Origin: Bog-473 sp963850095
GTDB taxonomy: Bacteria; Actinomycetota; Acidimicrobiia; Acidimicrobiales; RAAP-2
Length of the DNA stretch: 64,000 bases
Direction of reading: 5' to 3'
NCBI GenBank assembly: GCA_963850095.1
Contig: CAWKJX010000014.1
Span: 481,312 to 545,311, forward strand
Below are positions 34,322-45,671 of this stretch, piece by piece. The notes under the pieces were generated by a model, which saw nothing but the letters and a program-made list of their open reading frames with translations, was not told where the DNA came from and made no database searches. The position numbers and the translations under genes were made by a program. The first letter of the stretch is position 1, and the number at the start of each line of letters is the position of its first letter.

Positions 34322-37300
34322 CGATATCGACCCGCGAGTGCGAAGTCGAGGTGACTTGCCCGGCATCGTCTGCGACGGAAGACGGTCAAGTCGGCGACAT
34401 GGGCCGCGCCGCGCACCGCGATGTGGGCGTGCTTCGTGAGTGGCGCAAGCGCGCCGCGTTCAGCGACACGGCCCCGCTGGGCCGAAGAACACTGATCGGA
34501 TTGGCCACCTTCTTCGTGGTCGTCACCTTTTCGCAATCGCCAGGACTGATCGAGTTCGACACCAAGCTCGCGCTTGTCATGTCACCCATCCCCTACTTCG
34601 AGTCGTTCCTCCACCCCTGGATCGCGGGCCAATTCGGTGGGGGCGTCCAGCAGGGCACGAGTTTTCTCTGGCCCATGGGGTCATTCTTTGCCGCGACACA
34701 CGTCCTCCACATTCCCGTCTGGGTAGCCGAGCGGATCTGGCTCGCGTCCCTCCTGACGATTGGCTCCTGGGGAGCCATCCGTCTGGCCGAGGCTCTGGCG
34801 ATCGGCAATCGTTGGACCCGGATCCTGGCGGCCGTTGTCTACTGCACTGCTCCCATATTCGTCACCTACGCAAGCACATCCGGCGATTTGCTGGTTGCCG
34901 CCTTCCTGCCGTGGATGCTCCGGCCGCTCGTCGTCGGCTCGAGGGAGGGATCCACTCGGCGATGGGCGGCACGATCGGGTGTCGCTGTCGCCTTGATGGG
35001 AGGTGTCAACGCTGCGGTCACGCTCTCCGTGCTTCCCCTAGGGCTGATCTGGCTCCTGACGCGTCAAGCCGGGCCGAGGCGGCGTTCGTTGGCGATGTGG
35101 TGGGTCGTCGCCCTTGCGATGGCCTGCTTCTGGTGGGCGGTTCCCGTCTATTACATCGCCCACTTCGGCTACAACTACCTGCCGTACACGGAAACGTCCT
35201 CGGTCACAACCAGCACGACGTCGTTGTTCGAATCGATTCGTGGCGCCTCGTTCTGGACCGATTATTTCAATATCGGCGGTCCGCTCCTGCGCGGGGCGTG
35301 GATGCTGGTCTCGGGTCCGCTGATCATCCTCGCTACAGCGGTGGTCGCCGCCACAGGGCTGGCCGGACTCTGTCGGCGGACACCGGAGCGGGTGTTTCTG
35401 GTTGCGAGTCTCGCCTTCGGCGTCGTGGTCATCGCGGCAGGGTTCTCCGGTCCGATGGGTGGATTGTTCTCACACCAGGTTCAGGGTCTGTTGCAGGGCT
35501 CACTGGCCCCGTTCCGGAACGTGAGCAAGTTCTCGCCCGACGCAGCGCTTCCAATCGCGCTCGGCTTCGCTGGGGCGATGGCGGGCATACCCCGTCTAGC
35601 GGGTCGTCGCGAAGGATCGCATTTGGGATCGTCGCAACCTTCCGTTGGTATCCCTTTTCGTTGTCGTGCTCTCGGTCATAGTGGCGGCAGCACCGTTCTG
35701 GTCTGGCGAGTTGTACCGCTCGGGCGGATTCGCCGGCATTCCGGGCTATTGGCAGCAGGCAGGCGCGTTCTTGGACGAACATCAAGGTCACGCAAACGCA
35801 CTCTTGGTCCCAGGATCGAGCTTCGGGTACTACACCTGGGGCAATCCAATCGACGAGCCCCTCAAAGTCGTGGCCTCCGAATCACTCCTGTGGAGGGACG
35901 TCGTTCCGTTGGGTTCCAACGGCAATGACCAGATGGTCGACGCCGTGGAGCAAGCTTTGGATACAGGTGTTTCCCCACCGGGGCTCGCACAGTACCTGGC
36001 GCGTGAGGGCATCGACTATGTGGTCGAGCGAAATGACCTCAACTTAAAACTGACCGGAGCGCCACCCCCCGCACAGGTGCATCAGGTGTTGGAGGAGACG
36101 TCCGGCCTGACGCAGGTCGCCTCGTTCGGCCCGTACCTCCCGCTGACACAAGTGGAGCACGGTCCACTGCCGGTCTACGACTCATCCTCTTTTCTGCATC
36201 TGCGGCCGGTGGAGATCTTTCGAGTCGACGCGAACGTGCCGGCGGTTGCGTCGTATCCGACGACCGATCCCGTGGTCGTGAGCGGCCGTGTCGGCTCGCT
36301 CATTCCACTGACGGCGGCCGGGGTGGTGCAGCATCGCGCCGCCGTTCTCAGCGGGGATCCGGTGGCTCCCGCTGTACCGGGTGCGTCCGGCGCCACCTGG
36401 GCCATCACCGACGGAAACCAACGCAGGACCACTTTCTATGGAGGGAGTCACTACGAGCAGTCGTACGTGCTCGGCCCGCTTCAGGAGCCTCCGAGCGGTC
36501 CGGCCGGCTTGCGAGATTCGTACAACGTCGTCTCTGGGGCCGAACACCAAGCCGTCGAGGCCCCGGTGGGAGCGACATCGGTTGCTGCGTCGTCATTCAG
36601 TGCGACGCCGTTACAGGAGGAGTCGGATCAGGGGCCTGCCTCGGCCTTCGACGGCAACCCCTCGACGGCCTGGACTGCAGCGCTGACGGGGGACTCGATC
36701 GGCCAATGGGTGTCGATCTCGTTCTTGCGGCCCATCCACATGTCATCGATCAATCTCACACCGGTTCCCGGTTCACCGGAGCAGCCAACGATCACCGAAG
36801 TGAAACTGACCACGGAAGCCGGTTCGGTTGTCAGAAAGCTCAGCGCTGGTAAGAAGTCGTACCGCTTAACCGTCGCGCCCGGTGACAGCCGGTATCTCAG
36901 GGTCACCCTCGAAGGAGTGACGCCCGCCAGCGTGTCCTCGAGGGGAGGCATTGTGAGTAGTGCTGGCATCGCCGACATCAGGATTCCAGGTGTCTCCTTC
37001 GAACCCCGTTTGCTTCTCCCAGACGACGAGGCAAAGAGCTTCTCTGAGCCTACGTCCGTAGGATCTGTCGTGGCGTTCAGTCGATCACTCGACAACGACA
37101 ACCTCGATCTCGGGCTCGCCAGCACCGATGATCCAGACATGCGGCGGGAATTCAGCATTCCGAAAGCGGAGTCGGTTACGGCGACGGGCTACGCAGTGCC
37201 GCAGCCCGGATCCTCCCTCGCGCAGTTGATCGAGTGGTTTTCCCCCGTGCCGAAAGGCAGCCTGGTCGTCACGGCCAGTTCCACCCTGGGCCAACTGCCG

Positions 37301-38635
37301 AGGTTCAGCCCCCAGAACCTCGTGGAGGGATCGCCGGTGCCATGGATCGCCAACTTCGGCGATCGCCTTCCGTGGATTGAGCTGAGCTGGCCGGGAATGC
37401 ATTCCATCAGTGAGGTCGCCATCAATCCGACGTCGGACGCGAACATTCCGACCGTGGTCTCGATCACTCCTGCTGGTGGCAAGACGGTCGTCCGTACGCT
37501 CACGTCGAAGGGTGGGATTGTGAAGTTCCCCGCGACGGTGACCGATTCGCTGAAGATCACGTTCTTGAGCAACCAGGGGCACCTGTTCCAGTCACCGATG
37601 TTCGGTTTGGGAGTCTCACTCCCCGTCGGGCTGGAATCCGTGTCCGTGCCGGAGCTGCTGACGGTGCCGGATTCGAGCCCCAGCATGAGCACGCGGTTCG
37701 ATCTCGCTTGTGGCAGGGGTCCGACGGTCGAAATTGACGGTCAGCGCTATAGCACCTCGGTTTCGGGGACAATGGGAGACCTGATCAACCTCGAGCCCGT
37801 TGCTTTCAGCCTGTGTACCCCCACTGGTCAGCTGAGGTTGGATGAAGGTACCCACAACTTCTCTGCGGCGGACCCCGGTTCACAGTTTCTCCTCGCGTCA
37901 TTCGTGATGCAGCCTGCAGGCACGTCTTCAGGTATTCGACCGACCGTCGCAGCAGATGCCACCCTTCCCCATCGTAAGGTGTCGGTCCTTCGTTGGTCGG
38001 GGGAGAGCCGGTCGATTGCCATCAGTTCAGGTTCTGCCACGTACATCGTTGTTGCGCAGAATTACAACCCCGGGTGGGTTGCCCGGCTCGGCAACGTGAC
38101 GCTGGCCCCAGTCCGATTCGATGGGTGGCAACAGGGATACCTGGTCCCCGGAGGAAAGGCGGGGACCATCACCATGGTCATGCAGTCCAATGGACCTTTT
38201 CAGCTGTTGCTCCTACTCGGCGCCGCCCTCCTGATCGGCCTGCTCCTGCTCGCGCTCCTACCTTCCCGGCGACGAAACCCGGAGGGATTGGGTGCCGCCA
38301 CAGCGGGTTTCTGGTTCCTGCTCTGCCTCAGTGCCCTGGTCCTACTCGTGGTGGCCGGTCCCCTGGTCCTCGTCATGCTCCCAATGCTCGGCATCGCTCG
38401 CCGTTGGGGTCGGCGCCCTCTCATCGCCATAACGTTCGTGGCCTTCGTGGTCGCAGGACTGTTCGCTGCGATCCATCCGGCATCGCTCGTCGGGGCGCAC
38501 CCCGGAGCGCTGCAGGCTCCCGCTCAGATCGCTTCGGCAGTCGCATTCGCAGCGCTGTTGTCGGTACTTGTCGCGGACAGCCGGACCACATCCCGGGGCG
38601 GTGGGAAGGACGAAATGCGGGGGAGTACGGCGTGA
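34318..38635 (+). CDS. AftD-like arabinofuranosyltransferase, GT-C giant membrane enzyme (module A, frameshift near 35,620)
   Basis: A ~1,439-residue protein when the two frames are joined, matching the uninterrupted paralogue at 53339. N-terminal ~470 residues: about 11-13 membrane segments, FVVVTFSQSPGLIEFDTKLA with the GT-C acidic residue, FNIGGPLLRGAW and FRNVSKFSPDAALP. Residues ~470-1290 are extracytoplasmic and include two discoidin/F5-8C-like carbohydrate-binding modules, near 760-865 (FDGNPSTAWTAALTGDSIGQ) and 990-1090 (NLVEGSPVPWIANFGDRLPW). Further membrane helices close the protein. This is the plan of mycobacterial AftD, which branches arabinan with decaprenyl-phosphoarabinose. 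ATG 34318 overlaps the methyltransferase stop. Confidence 0.85.
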
Positions 38636-39511
38636 GCTCAGAAAGAGGTCGCCTCGTCGACCGTATCTCGACAGAGGCCAGGGGCGTCGTGTTGCGCGGC
38701 CTTCGTCGGGGGAAGTACCTGCTCGGACACGATCCGTGGACGCTGCCACTGCTTTTGCGGTTCACTCCTACTGGGATCAGCCGACAGATCACCGAGCACA
38801 CGGACCTCGTCGTCGAAGGATTTCCTCGGTCAGGCAATACCTTCATAGTGACCGCGCTGCAGCAGGTAACGGATCACCGCCTCCGTATCGCGAGCCATGT
38901 GCACCACCCGGCTCAGGTGAAGCTTGCGTATCTCCGAAATATTCCAACCGTCCTCGTGGTACGTCAGCCACTTGACACCCTCGTGTCCTACCTCTCGTAT
39001 GCGCAGCATGGTCGGCCGGCCGCCTGCATTAAGGAGTACTGCTCGTACCATCGGGAGTTGCTTCCCTATGTGGACCAAGCCGTGCTGTGTGACTTCAGGG
39101 AGAACGTTTCGGACCTGTCGAGGAGCATCGCACGAATCAACGAACGGTTCGCAATGGATATTCCGCCGTTCGACGGATCGCCGGAGAATACACAGAGCGT
39201 GTTCGAGGAGATCTCGCGATTCCATAAGTTTACGCATCCCAAACATCGCGCTCGATCTCGTGGCCCCTCGACCGAGTAGTGCCCGTCAAACGACGGCCGA
39301 GCGCTTCCGGACCGAATTGGAGCAGCCTTGCTACGCCGGCCTGATGGCGGACGCCCGAGACTTGTACGAGTACTACCTAGAGAAGATCGAGGAGCAACGC
39401 ACCGCCTTCGAACGCGTCGTTACGCGCCAATCGGCGGCGCACGCCGACTCGAACGGGGATTCCGGCGGGGTTCAGGTTTCGACGCGGCGGACAGACGCCA
39501 CAGAGGTGTGA
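38632..39511 (+). CDS. Sulfotransferase family protein (module A, frameshift near 39,250)
   Basis: PAPS-dependent sulfotransferase, about 292 residues after repair. LVVEGFPRSGNTFIVTAL is the 5'-phosphosulfate loop with the invariant PRSGNT, LRIASHVHHPAQVKLA contains the candidate catalytic His, and TVLVVRQPLDTLVSYLSYA is the 3'-phosphate loop (R-P-D-S). The C-terminal part in the neighbouring frame reads TTAERFRTELEQPCYAGLM and DLYEYYLEKI. The GTG at 38632 overlaps the AftD-like stop. Position at the end of the module suggests it sulfates the glycan; a secreted sulfatase lies nearby. Confidence 0.82.
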
Positions 39512-39536
39512 CGACACGAGTACACGAGGGACCGAG

Positions 39537-41501
39537 TTACCCGCCGACTTGGAGGAACTGCGGCTGATAGGCGTGCACGTCATTGGCCAGGGCGGACAGT
39601 CCGTCGGTGGTGTCGATGTTGTAGGACACGATCAGTCCGCCGCTCGAGAGCTCCGGGTGAAACGTGGGAATGTACGCGAACTCATCGTGGTACTCACCGA
39701 TCTGCGGGATGGTATAGACGGGGGTGGCGGAGCTCCATGGTCCCGTCGGCGAGCACGAAAATGTCAGGTCGACTGTCGAGTTGAACAAGTCGAACGGCAT
39801 AGAGACCGCCATGTAGCCGCTGTCATTCGCCAGCGCAATGACGCCGGTCAGCTCTGTTGAGGTGGCAATGGCGACCGCGTTGCTCTCACCGCTCACCCAC
39901 TGCACACCGTTCCAATAGGTCCAGGCGGGGGTGTCCAGGGATTCACCCAGGGGAACTCGCGCCAGTTTCATGCCAACAAAGACGTTCGTTGACGAGTCGA
40001 AGTCAAGTCCGTAGACATAGTCGTACCCCCCAGCCTGCATCGCTGCGTTTCCCCACTGCGTCGTGGAGTCGGTGGGGAGGAGGGTGAGGGACTCAAACGT
40101 GGGCTCGCCCGACGACAAGGTCATCGTTGCGATACCCGAGCGCCCTGTGAAGTCGCCGAACGAGCTCCCCTGGACGCCCATGAACTCGTTGACGTAGATG
40201 AGTTGGTTCCCGTCCTCCATGTAGGTGGCCGCGACCTCCCAGGATTTTCCTGCTGAGTCTGGGATCAGGGGCGTCGGGGCGCCGTACGTGCCGCCGAACA
40301 CGCTGAACAGATTGGGCAGCGTTCCGACGAGCTCGCTGTTGCTGGGCATACCGACGATGGTTGCCGCACCCGACGGCTGTGCTGTGCCGACAAGGGTGTC
40401 GGAGAAGTCGAATGCCTCCTCACCGGAGGGGAGTGAGGTCGAGTATGCCGCATCACCGCCGATCCAGCCGGGGCCGGACTCACTGCTAAACAGGTTGTCA
40501 AGTGTGGCATCTGGCGCCGCGGTAGGAGTGCTGGTCGGTGCGCAGTCGTCTTGCGACGGCCCACCCACGATGTGGGACTGGACCGGTCCGGTCGTCAAGG
40601 AAGAGCTCTGCCTCGCCGCGTTCGAGAATGCATAAGCGCTACCGTCGGAGATGACAATGGAGTATCCGTCAAACGGCGTCACAGCAAGTCCCAGGGCGAC
40701 GGCTCCCGTCCCACCAAGAGATCCGTCGAATGGTGCGTCGCCAAAGTTGAACACACCACCGTCTGCAGCAACGAGCCAGTAGCCAAGGCCGTCGGGGGTC
40801 GGCGCCATGCCCTGAATGGGCTGATTGAGTTTGAGCGAGCCGGTGGAGCCGTAGTACTGAGCATCGCCGTACGAGAACACGCCTCCGTCTGCTGCGACGA
40901 GCCAGTAGCCACCGCCGTCCGGAGTCGGCGCCATCCCCACGATGGGTTGATTGAGGTGGAGCGCACCCGTCGAACCGTAGAACACGGCGTCACCGTACGA
41001 GAAGATCCCGCCGTCGGCGGCGATCAACCAGTAGCCATGGCCGTCCGGAGTCGGCGCCATCCCCACAATGGGTTGGTTGAGGTGGAGCGCACCCGTCGAA
41101 CCGTAGAAGACGGCGTCCCCGTACGAGAAGATCCCGCCGTCGGCGGCGACCAACCAGTAGCCATGGCCATCCGGTGTGGCCGCCATGCCCATGATAAATC
41201 GTGACAGATGGAGTCCCGATTCGGCGGGAGATCCGAGCTGGGGCGCGCCATCGTGCGGAGCTACGGCGCCAGAGAGGGTGGTGGTCCAGTAGCCGCCGTT
41301 GGGATCGGCCGCCATCCAACGTCCTGTGCCATATTCAGAGGAGAAAGTGCTGGTGGCTCCTGAAGGAGTCGGGGACGGAGCCAGCGCAAGGAGTGTCGCC
41401 GCCGTCGTCCCCAAAAGCGCGATGGTGGAGGCAGCGAGGATGCGACAGACCCGGGGTAGCAACGATCGCAATCGAGGTCGTGAGCTGGCTTTCCCCCTCA
41501 T
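39537..41501 (-). CDS. Secreted repeat plus propeller protein, paralogue 2
   Basis: About 654 residues from ATG 41501. After a basic N-terminus and signal segment (ILAASTIALLGTTAATLLAL) come tandem 42-residue repeats (residues ~90-270) of the form GYWLVAADGGIFSYGDAVFY followed by GSTG-L-LNQPIVGMAPTPDG. This repeat is common in secreted actinobacterial proteins and probably folds as beta-propeller blades. The C-terminal ~340 residues share the domain of the proteins at 27590 and 61228: SGPGWIGGDAAYSTSLPSGE, FDFSDTLVGTAQPSG, SNSELVGTLPNL, WTYWNGVQWVSGE and EFAYIPTFHPELSSGG. Convergent with module A. Role unknown; binding or cleaving the module's glycan is inferred. Confidence 0.82.
   Translation of the reverse strand: MRGKASSRPRLRSLLPRVCRILAASTIALLGTTAATLLALAPSPTPSGATSTFSSEYGTGRWMAADPNGGYWTTTLSGAVAPHDGAPQLGSPAESGLHLSRFIMGMAATPDGHGYWLVAADGGIFSYGDAVFYGSTGALHLNQPIVGMAPTPDGHGYWLIAADGGIFSYGDAVFYGSTGALHLNQPIVGMAPTPDGGGYWLVAADGGVFSYGDAQYYGSTGSLKLNQPIQGMAPTPDGLGYWLVAADGGVFNFGDAPFDGSLGGTGAVALGLAVTPFDGYSIVISDGSAYAFSNAARQSSSLTTGPVQSHIVGGPSQDDCAPTSTPTAAPDATLDNLFSSESGPGWIGGDAAYSTSLPSGEEAFDFSDTLVGTAQPSGAATIVGMPSNSELVGTLPNLFSVFGGTYGAPTPLIPDSAGKSWEVAATYMEDGNQLIYVNEFMGVQGSSFGDFTGRSGIATMTLSSGEPTFESLTLLPTDSTTQWGNAAMQAGGYDYVYGLDFDSSTNVFVGMKLARVPLGESLDTPAWTYWNGVQWVSGESNAVAIATSTELTGVIALANDSGYMAVSMPFDLFNSTVDLTFSCSPTGPWSSATPVYTIPQIGEYHDEFAYIPTFHPELSSGGLIVSYNIDTTDGLSALANDVHAYQPQFLQVGG
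40750..41210 (-). repeat. 126-bp coding tandem repeat in paralogue 2
   Basis: Units with a common GAGAA(C/G) start at 40875, 41001 and 41127, exactly 126 bases apart, with a further partial copy downstream. The units at 41001 and 41127 are nearly identical as DNA, including third codon positions, which indicates recent duplication or homogenisation. Confidence 0.8.
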
Positions 41502-41994
41502 GGCGCTCCCCACTCCAGACGCCACTTGGAAGCGCAGGAAGATCGATACGTCGACGGCCCGGCAGCTCTGTGAATTCGCACCGTTTGCGTCCTCCCGAAG
41601 GGTCCACTTCCTTCGGTAACGACCAATTCGACGCGTCATTGCATCGAATCAAGAGCAATGGTGCGACCCCTGGCCAAATCCACCTCTTGGCAACCTTGGG
41701 GCAACGTTCCGTTGATCCGCACCAATTCGCTGGCGGATCGCCCTCTTCGGGGTGACTGCTCAGGCTGGCCCGATGTCCGAACCCGAGAAAGTCAGGCGAC
41801 ACGGGGCACAAGTTGCAAAACGTGTACCCAGGTTCGGATCCCGTCGGGGTTCCGGATTGAGTGGGCGCATAGGCCGAAGGTCACGGTGGCAGCATCCAAC
41901 GGCCTCTGCGACCGATAGAGATCGGCTTCGTCGCTCGGCAGGAGCGACCCTCCAGGTTCCACTCGTTCTGGCGTGGTAGCGCCCCAGACATGGA
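41502..41994. other. Divergent intergenic region with a hairpin
   Basis: About 490 bases between the propeller gene and the membrane protein. A perfect 7-bp inverted repeat, CCGAAGG (41595-41601) and CCTTCGG (41610-41616) with an 8-base loop, lies about 95 bases before the propeller gene start. No gene seen. Confidence 0.5.
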
Positions 41995-43839
41995 ATGCGA
42001 GTCTGTTTTGTGGACGCCGGTCATCCGGGGGTCGGGGTCGCGAAGATGGGGCAGGTCGACATGGCGGCAGCCGACCTCGCCAACTACGGTACGGGTCATA
42101 GTGAGAATTCGTGGGTCGCATTCGGTAACCTCGATGTCTCGGGATACGAAGATGTCGCTCGGATGACCGCGACGGACACGACCGAAACGGACCTCGACGG
42201 GCCGCCCGCGACCCCACCGGAATCGACCGCGTCGGAAGCAAGCCCGTCCAAGAGGGGCCTGAACATCGCCATCCGCGTGGCGCCATACGCGGTCATTTGG
42301 ACGACGCTGCTGCTGCCGACGATCCGTACCATGGCTCGGGGATGGCGACCGCTAGGTGACGACGCCTCTGAAGCGATCCAAGCCTGGAATACGTTCAGTC
42401 TTCACCCTGCCCTCGTCGGGCAGGGCACCGGAGCTGCGGTCGGAATCGGAGGTATTCAGAACACAGCGGACCCAGGTCCGCTCGAGTTCTGGCTCCAGGG
42501 TCCCTTCGTTCACCTTGACCCGGGTCAAGGTCTGCTGCTCGGAGCGGCTGTGCTCGGCGCGGCGGTTCTCACGTTCGCCGTCTATGTGCTGGGAAAGTCT
42601 GCGGGTCCCTGGGCAGCGGTCATTTTCGCGCTGGTGATCGTCGACCTGGCGATCGTTTCCCCCACGCCCTTCGTGGACCCGGCATGGGGTCCCGCGTTCG
42701 CACTCATTTGGTTCCTCGCCTTTCTGGCGGTCGCATTCGCGGTCGGGCTCGGAAACTGGCGCTATGTGCCATGCCTCGTCTTTATCGGATCCGTGACGAT
42801 CGATACCCATCTCATGTTTCTTCCCTCGGTCGGACTCGTTCTCCTCACGACATTGATCTGTGCGTGGCTCTTGGCCAGGCCCCAGAACTTTCGATGGCTG
42901 TGGTGGACGATTGGTGTGGCGTTGGTCTGCTGGATTGCACCGATCTCTCAGCAGCTCTTGGCTTCGCAACCAAACGGCACACGTCTCTTGCAGGGCTTGA
43001 CTACCAGCAAGACGCACACATTCGGCACCCTCCTGGGACTGAGGGCATTGAGCCGGGCGGCGTCTCCGAGTGCGGTCTGGGCGACGGCGCGGCCGATTGG
43101 GCCCTTCGGCGCATACAACGACATCGTCCACAACGGTAATTTGCTCTTCTGTCTCGCACTCGTTGCTCTCGTTGCGGTTGTCGTTGTCGCGTGGAGAAGA
43201 AGGTCGAATTACCTCTTCAGTCTTGCGGCGATCACGACCGCCTCCGCTATCGGACTTGTGGCTCTCTTCTCGCGAGTGCCGTCCAACTACATCTTGTCCT
43301 TCATCTGGATCAACGAGGCGGTGTGGGTGGTGGGAATCTGCATCTGGCTGACGTTCGGCCTCGGCGCCGTTACGTGGGCCCGGTCAACCATCCGGAGACG
43401 GAACGAACTTCATATTTCCAAGAGGGCCGTGCAGGTTGTTGCGCTCGTGGTCCTGACAGCAGGAGCCCTCGTCGCCACGGCCGTCGTGGCCTTCCCATAC
43501 GGGGGCCGGGGATTCCAGCTGGACTTCAGGGGGGATAAGCGCGTTCAGGGCATGGCCGCCATCGTCGAGGAGAACGTGTCCCCCGGTCATGTGGGACTGG
43601 AGATTCACTATTCCGGAAAGAACTACCTGCAGTACATCTCAGACGAGCACGGTGTCGCCTATCTTCTCGAGACGGCCGGTTGGGTGCCAGGAATGTCACA
43701 ACAGGTCAGTGGCCTCCTCAACCTACCGATCGACCGGGGCAGCCCGTTGGTGGTGTTCAACGAGGAGGGCGCCAGTGTGACCGGGTTCGCGAGGTACGGC
43801 CACTATGAACAGAACTGGTATTTCACATCAGGCGCCTGA
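41995..43839 (+). CDS. Multi-pass membrane protein, GT-C-like, function unknown
   Basis: Up to 614 residues with about 10-11 hydrophobic helices, first at VAPYAVIWTTLLLPTI. The first extracytoplasmic loop has WRPLGDDASEAIQAWNTF, an acidic DDA pair after helix 1, as in GT-C glycosyltransferases of the PMT/ArnT type, and GPLEFWLQGPF resembles their second loop. The C-terminal ~120 residues are soluble. I do not recognise a named family. Start uncertain: ATG 41995 gives a non-descript 56-residue extension; ATG 42163 is the more natural N-terminus. It could transfer sugars to the surface polymer. Confidence 0.65.
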   Translation: MRVCFVDAGHPGVGVAKMGQVDMAAADLANYGTGHSENSWVAFGNLDVSGYEDVARMTATDTTETDLDGPPATPPESTASEASPSKRGLNIAIRVAPYAVIWTTLLLPTIRTMARGWRPLGDDASEAIQAWNTFSLHPALVGQGTGAAVGIGGIQNTADPGPLEFWLQGPFVHLDPGQGLLLGAAVLGAAVLTFAVYVLGKSAGPWAAVIFALVIVDLAIVSPTPFVDPAWGPAFALIWFLAFLAVAFAVGLGNWRYVPCLVFIGSVTIDTHLMFLPSVGLVLLTTLICAWLLARPQNFRWLWWTIGVALVCWIAPISQQLLASQPNGTRLLQGLTTSKTHTFGTLLGLRALSRAASPSAVWATARPIGPFGAYNDIVHNGNLLFCLALVALVAVVVVAWRRRSNYLFSLAAITTASAIGLVALFSRVPSNYILSFIWINEAVWVVGICIWLTFGLGAVTWARSTIRRRNELHISKRAVQVVALVVLTAGALVATAVVAFPYGGRGFQLDFRGDKRVQGMAAIVEENVSPGHVGLEIHYSGKNYLQYISDEHGVAYLLETAGWVPGMSQQVSGLLNLPIDRGSPLVVFNEEGASVTGFARYGHYEQNWYFTSGA

Positions 43840-44111
43840 TGGCGCGAGCGCCGGCGCCGTCTCGGGCCGTCCCACCCCCCGGTCTCCTCGTGGGCAGTGA
43901 CAGGAGGGACGATGATCGCGACATCGTCATTGGCACAAAACCAGGACCCAATCGTCAGCGGTAAGGCCCGCCCAATCAGATCCCGTTTCGCCTCCTCTGG
44001 TCACCATTGTTGGGCCGACGCTCTGTCTTCTGAACTACGGCTCCGATTGTGCGCCCCTGGGACGCTCCTCCGGGACCTGCCGGAAGCAATACCGGGTCCG
44101 GGGCCAGGTGC
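43840..44111. other. Intergenic between convergent genes
   Basis: 270 bases between the membrane protein and the convergent sulfatase. No gene or clear terminator identified. Confidence 0.4.
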
Positions 44112-45671
44112 CTATTGGGGCAGACCCGCTCGCCAGCAGGCGGCGGCCGTGTGACAGTTGTGCAGCCCTAGGAGAATTTTGTGGAGCGTGGCGCGCTGCG
44201 CTTTGGTGAGGGTCGCCGCGATGTTGTCAAGCTGGTATGGGTCCTTGGCGTCGTTGTAGTACTCAATTTCGTGCTGGCTGTCGTCGTACTCGACCCACGT
44301 AGCGTTCACCGGTCCGCTGAAGCCGGGCAGGTGTCGAGCCTGGATTCTGATGCCCACGTAGGTCGGCGGGTTGCTCCCGGCACCGTCGAAGTCGGGGTCT
44401 CCCGGCTGCGTGTCGCCGTGGTGCTCGAGCAGCGCGACCGTTCGCCATCGAGGTGCTGCTCGTGAGGGGTGGAGAAGGGGGACCAGGCTGTGACCCTCGA
44501 TCGATCCGTTCGCCTTGATTCCGGCGAGTTGCTGGAAGGTCGGGCTCAGGTCGACGTTCTGCGTCACCTGGGGTACGACCCTGCCGCGGGGTACTCCAGG
44601 CCCGACCACGATCAGCGGCACCTTGATGTCAGTGTCGAAGGCAGTCTCCTTACCTTCGAGTATCCGGTGTTGCCCGAGGTGGTAGCCATTGTCCGAAGTG
44701 AAGACGATGTATGTGTTCTTGGCGATGCCCTCGCGGGCCAAGGTGGTTTCGGTGTCGGCTAGCAGTTTGTCGACGGACTCCGTCGCTTGGGCGCGCCGGC
44801 GATAGGCCGAGTCGATGTTCTGTACCTGGAGAGCGGTCAACGGCGGTCGCTGACCGAGCCAGGAGGGCGGATTGACGTTCTGGGCTCCGAACGAAGCGTC
44901 GCGGGGTTCGGTCATCCCGGGAAAGTCCTTCTCGTTGCGCGGCGCAGGCGTGTACGGGGAATGAGGCGCGAACGTCGCGGCCTCGACGAGAAAGGGTGAG
45001 TGCCGATTCCCCTTGATGAAACTCTGTGCGAACCGGTTCAAGACGTCGACGCCATAAGTACCGAGCCCATAGGGGTAGAAGTTGAATACGCCGTTGTTGT
45101 TCAGGTAGTAGTTGAACTCGACATACCCCGTGTTATTGCTGACATGCCAGTCGGTCCAGCCGGGCGGGATGGGCGCGTTGGCCTTCGTCATCGCGTCGGC
45201 CTTGCCCGGGGGGATAAGTAAGCCGGTGCCCTTGTCACCGTAACCGTTGAGGTACTTTCCCAGGAGGGACGTCTTGTAGCCCGCCTTTTGGAGGGCCACT
45301 GAAAAACTCTTGTTGGAAAGACCTTCGGATACGAACTTCGGGTAGCCCCCGTATGGCGGCTCGTTGGTCGTTACCTTGGTGTCGTGAGGGAACAGCCCGG
45401 TAAAGATGGACGCGCGCGAGGGGCAGCACAGCGAGTCGGCGACGTAATAGTTGGTAAACGTCTCGCCCTCATGCTCCAACTGGACGATGTGCGGCGCGAT
45501 CTGCGGGGTGATCAGGTTCCAGGACAGGTCATCGGTCAGAATGAAAACAATGTTCGGCCGCGTGGTCGCGGCACCGGCCGTGCCCATCTGAACGGGTGTC
45601 ATGGCCGAAGCTAGGGCCACGAGGGCGACAAGCCCCGCGAAACCCCTGCCGACACGTGCTCCGTAGTTCAT
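44112..45671 (-). CDS. Secreted sulfatase (arylsulfatase/N-sulfoglucosamine sulfohydrolase-like)
   Basis: About 519 residues from ATG 45671, whose N-terminus is a good signal peptide (GLVALVALASAMTPV, cut near TAGAA). PNIVFILTDDLSW supplies the calcium Asp pair. SLCCPSRASIFTG is the C-x-P-S-R sulfatase signature whose first Cys becomes formylglycine. LLGKYLNGYG holds the conserved Lys and VFTSDNGYHLGQHRILEGK the later Asp-Asn and His/Lys residues. All catalytic positions are present. An in-frame ATG at 45725 is possible. With the sulfotransferase at 38632 it suggests a sulfated glycan made and turned over by the same locus (inference). It needs a formylglycine-generating enzyme, which is not in this window. 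Confidence 0.9.
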   Translation of the reverse strand: MNYGARVGRGFAGLVALVALASAMTPVQMGTAGAATTRPNIVFILTDDLSWNLITPQIAPHIVQLEHEGETFTNYYVADSLCCPSRASIFTGLFPHDTKVTTNEPPYGGYPKFVSEGLSNKSFSVALQKAGYKTSLLGKYLNGYGDKGTGLLIPPGKADAMTKANAPIPPGWTDWHVSNNTGYVEFNYYLNNNGVFNFYPYGLGTYGVDVLNRFAQSFIKGNRHSPFLVEAATFAPHSPYTPAPRNEKDFPGMTEPRDASFGAQNVNPPSWLGQRPPLTALQVQNIDSAYRRRAQATESVDKLLADTETTLAREGIAKNTYIVFTSDNGYHLGQHRILEGKETAFDTDIKVPLIVVGPGVPRGRVVPQVTQNVDLSPTFQQLAGIKANGSIEGHSLVPLLHPSRAAPRWRTVALLEHHGDTQPGDPDFDGAGSNPPTYVGIRIQARHLPGFSGPVNATWVEYDDSQHEIEYYNDAKDPYQLDNIAATLTKAQRATLHKILLGLHNCHTAAACWRAGLPQ

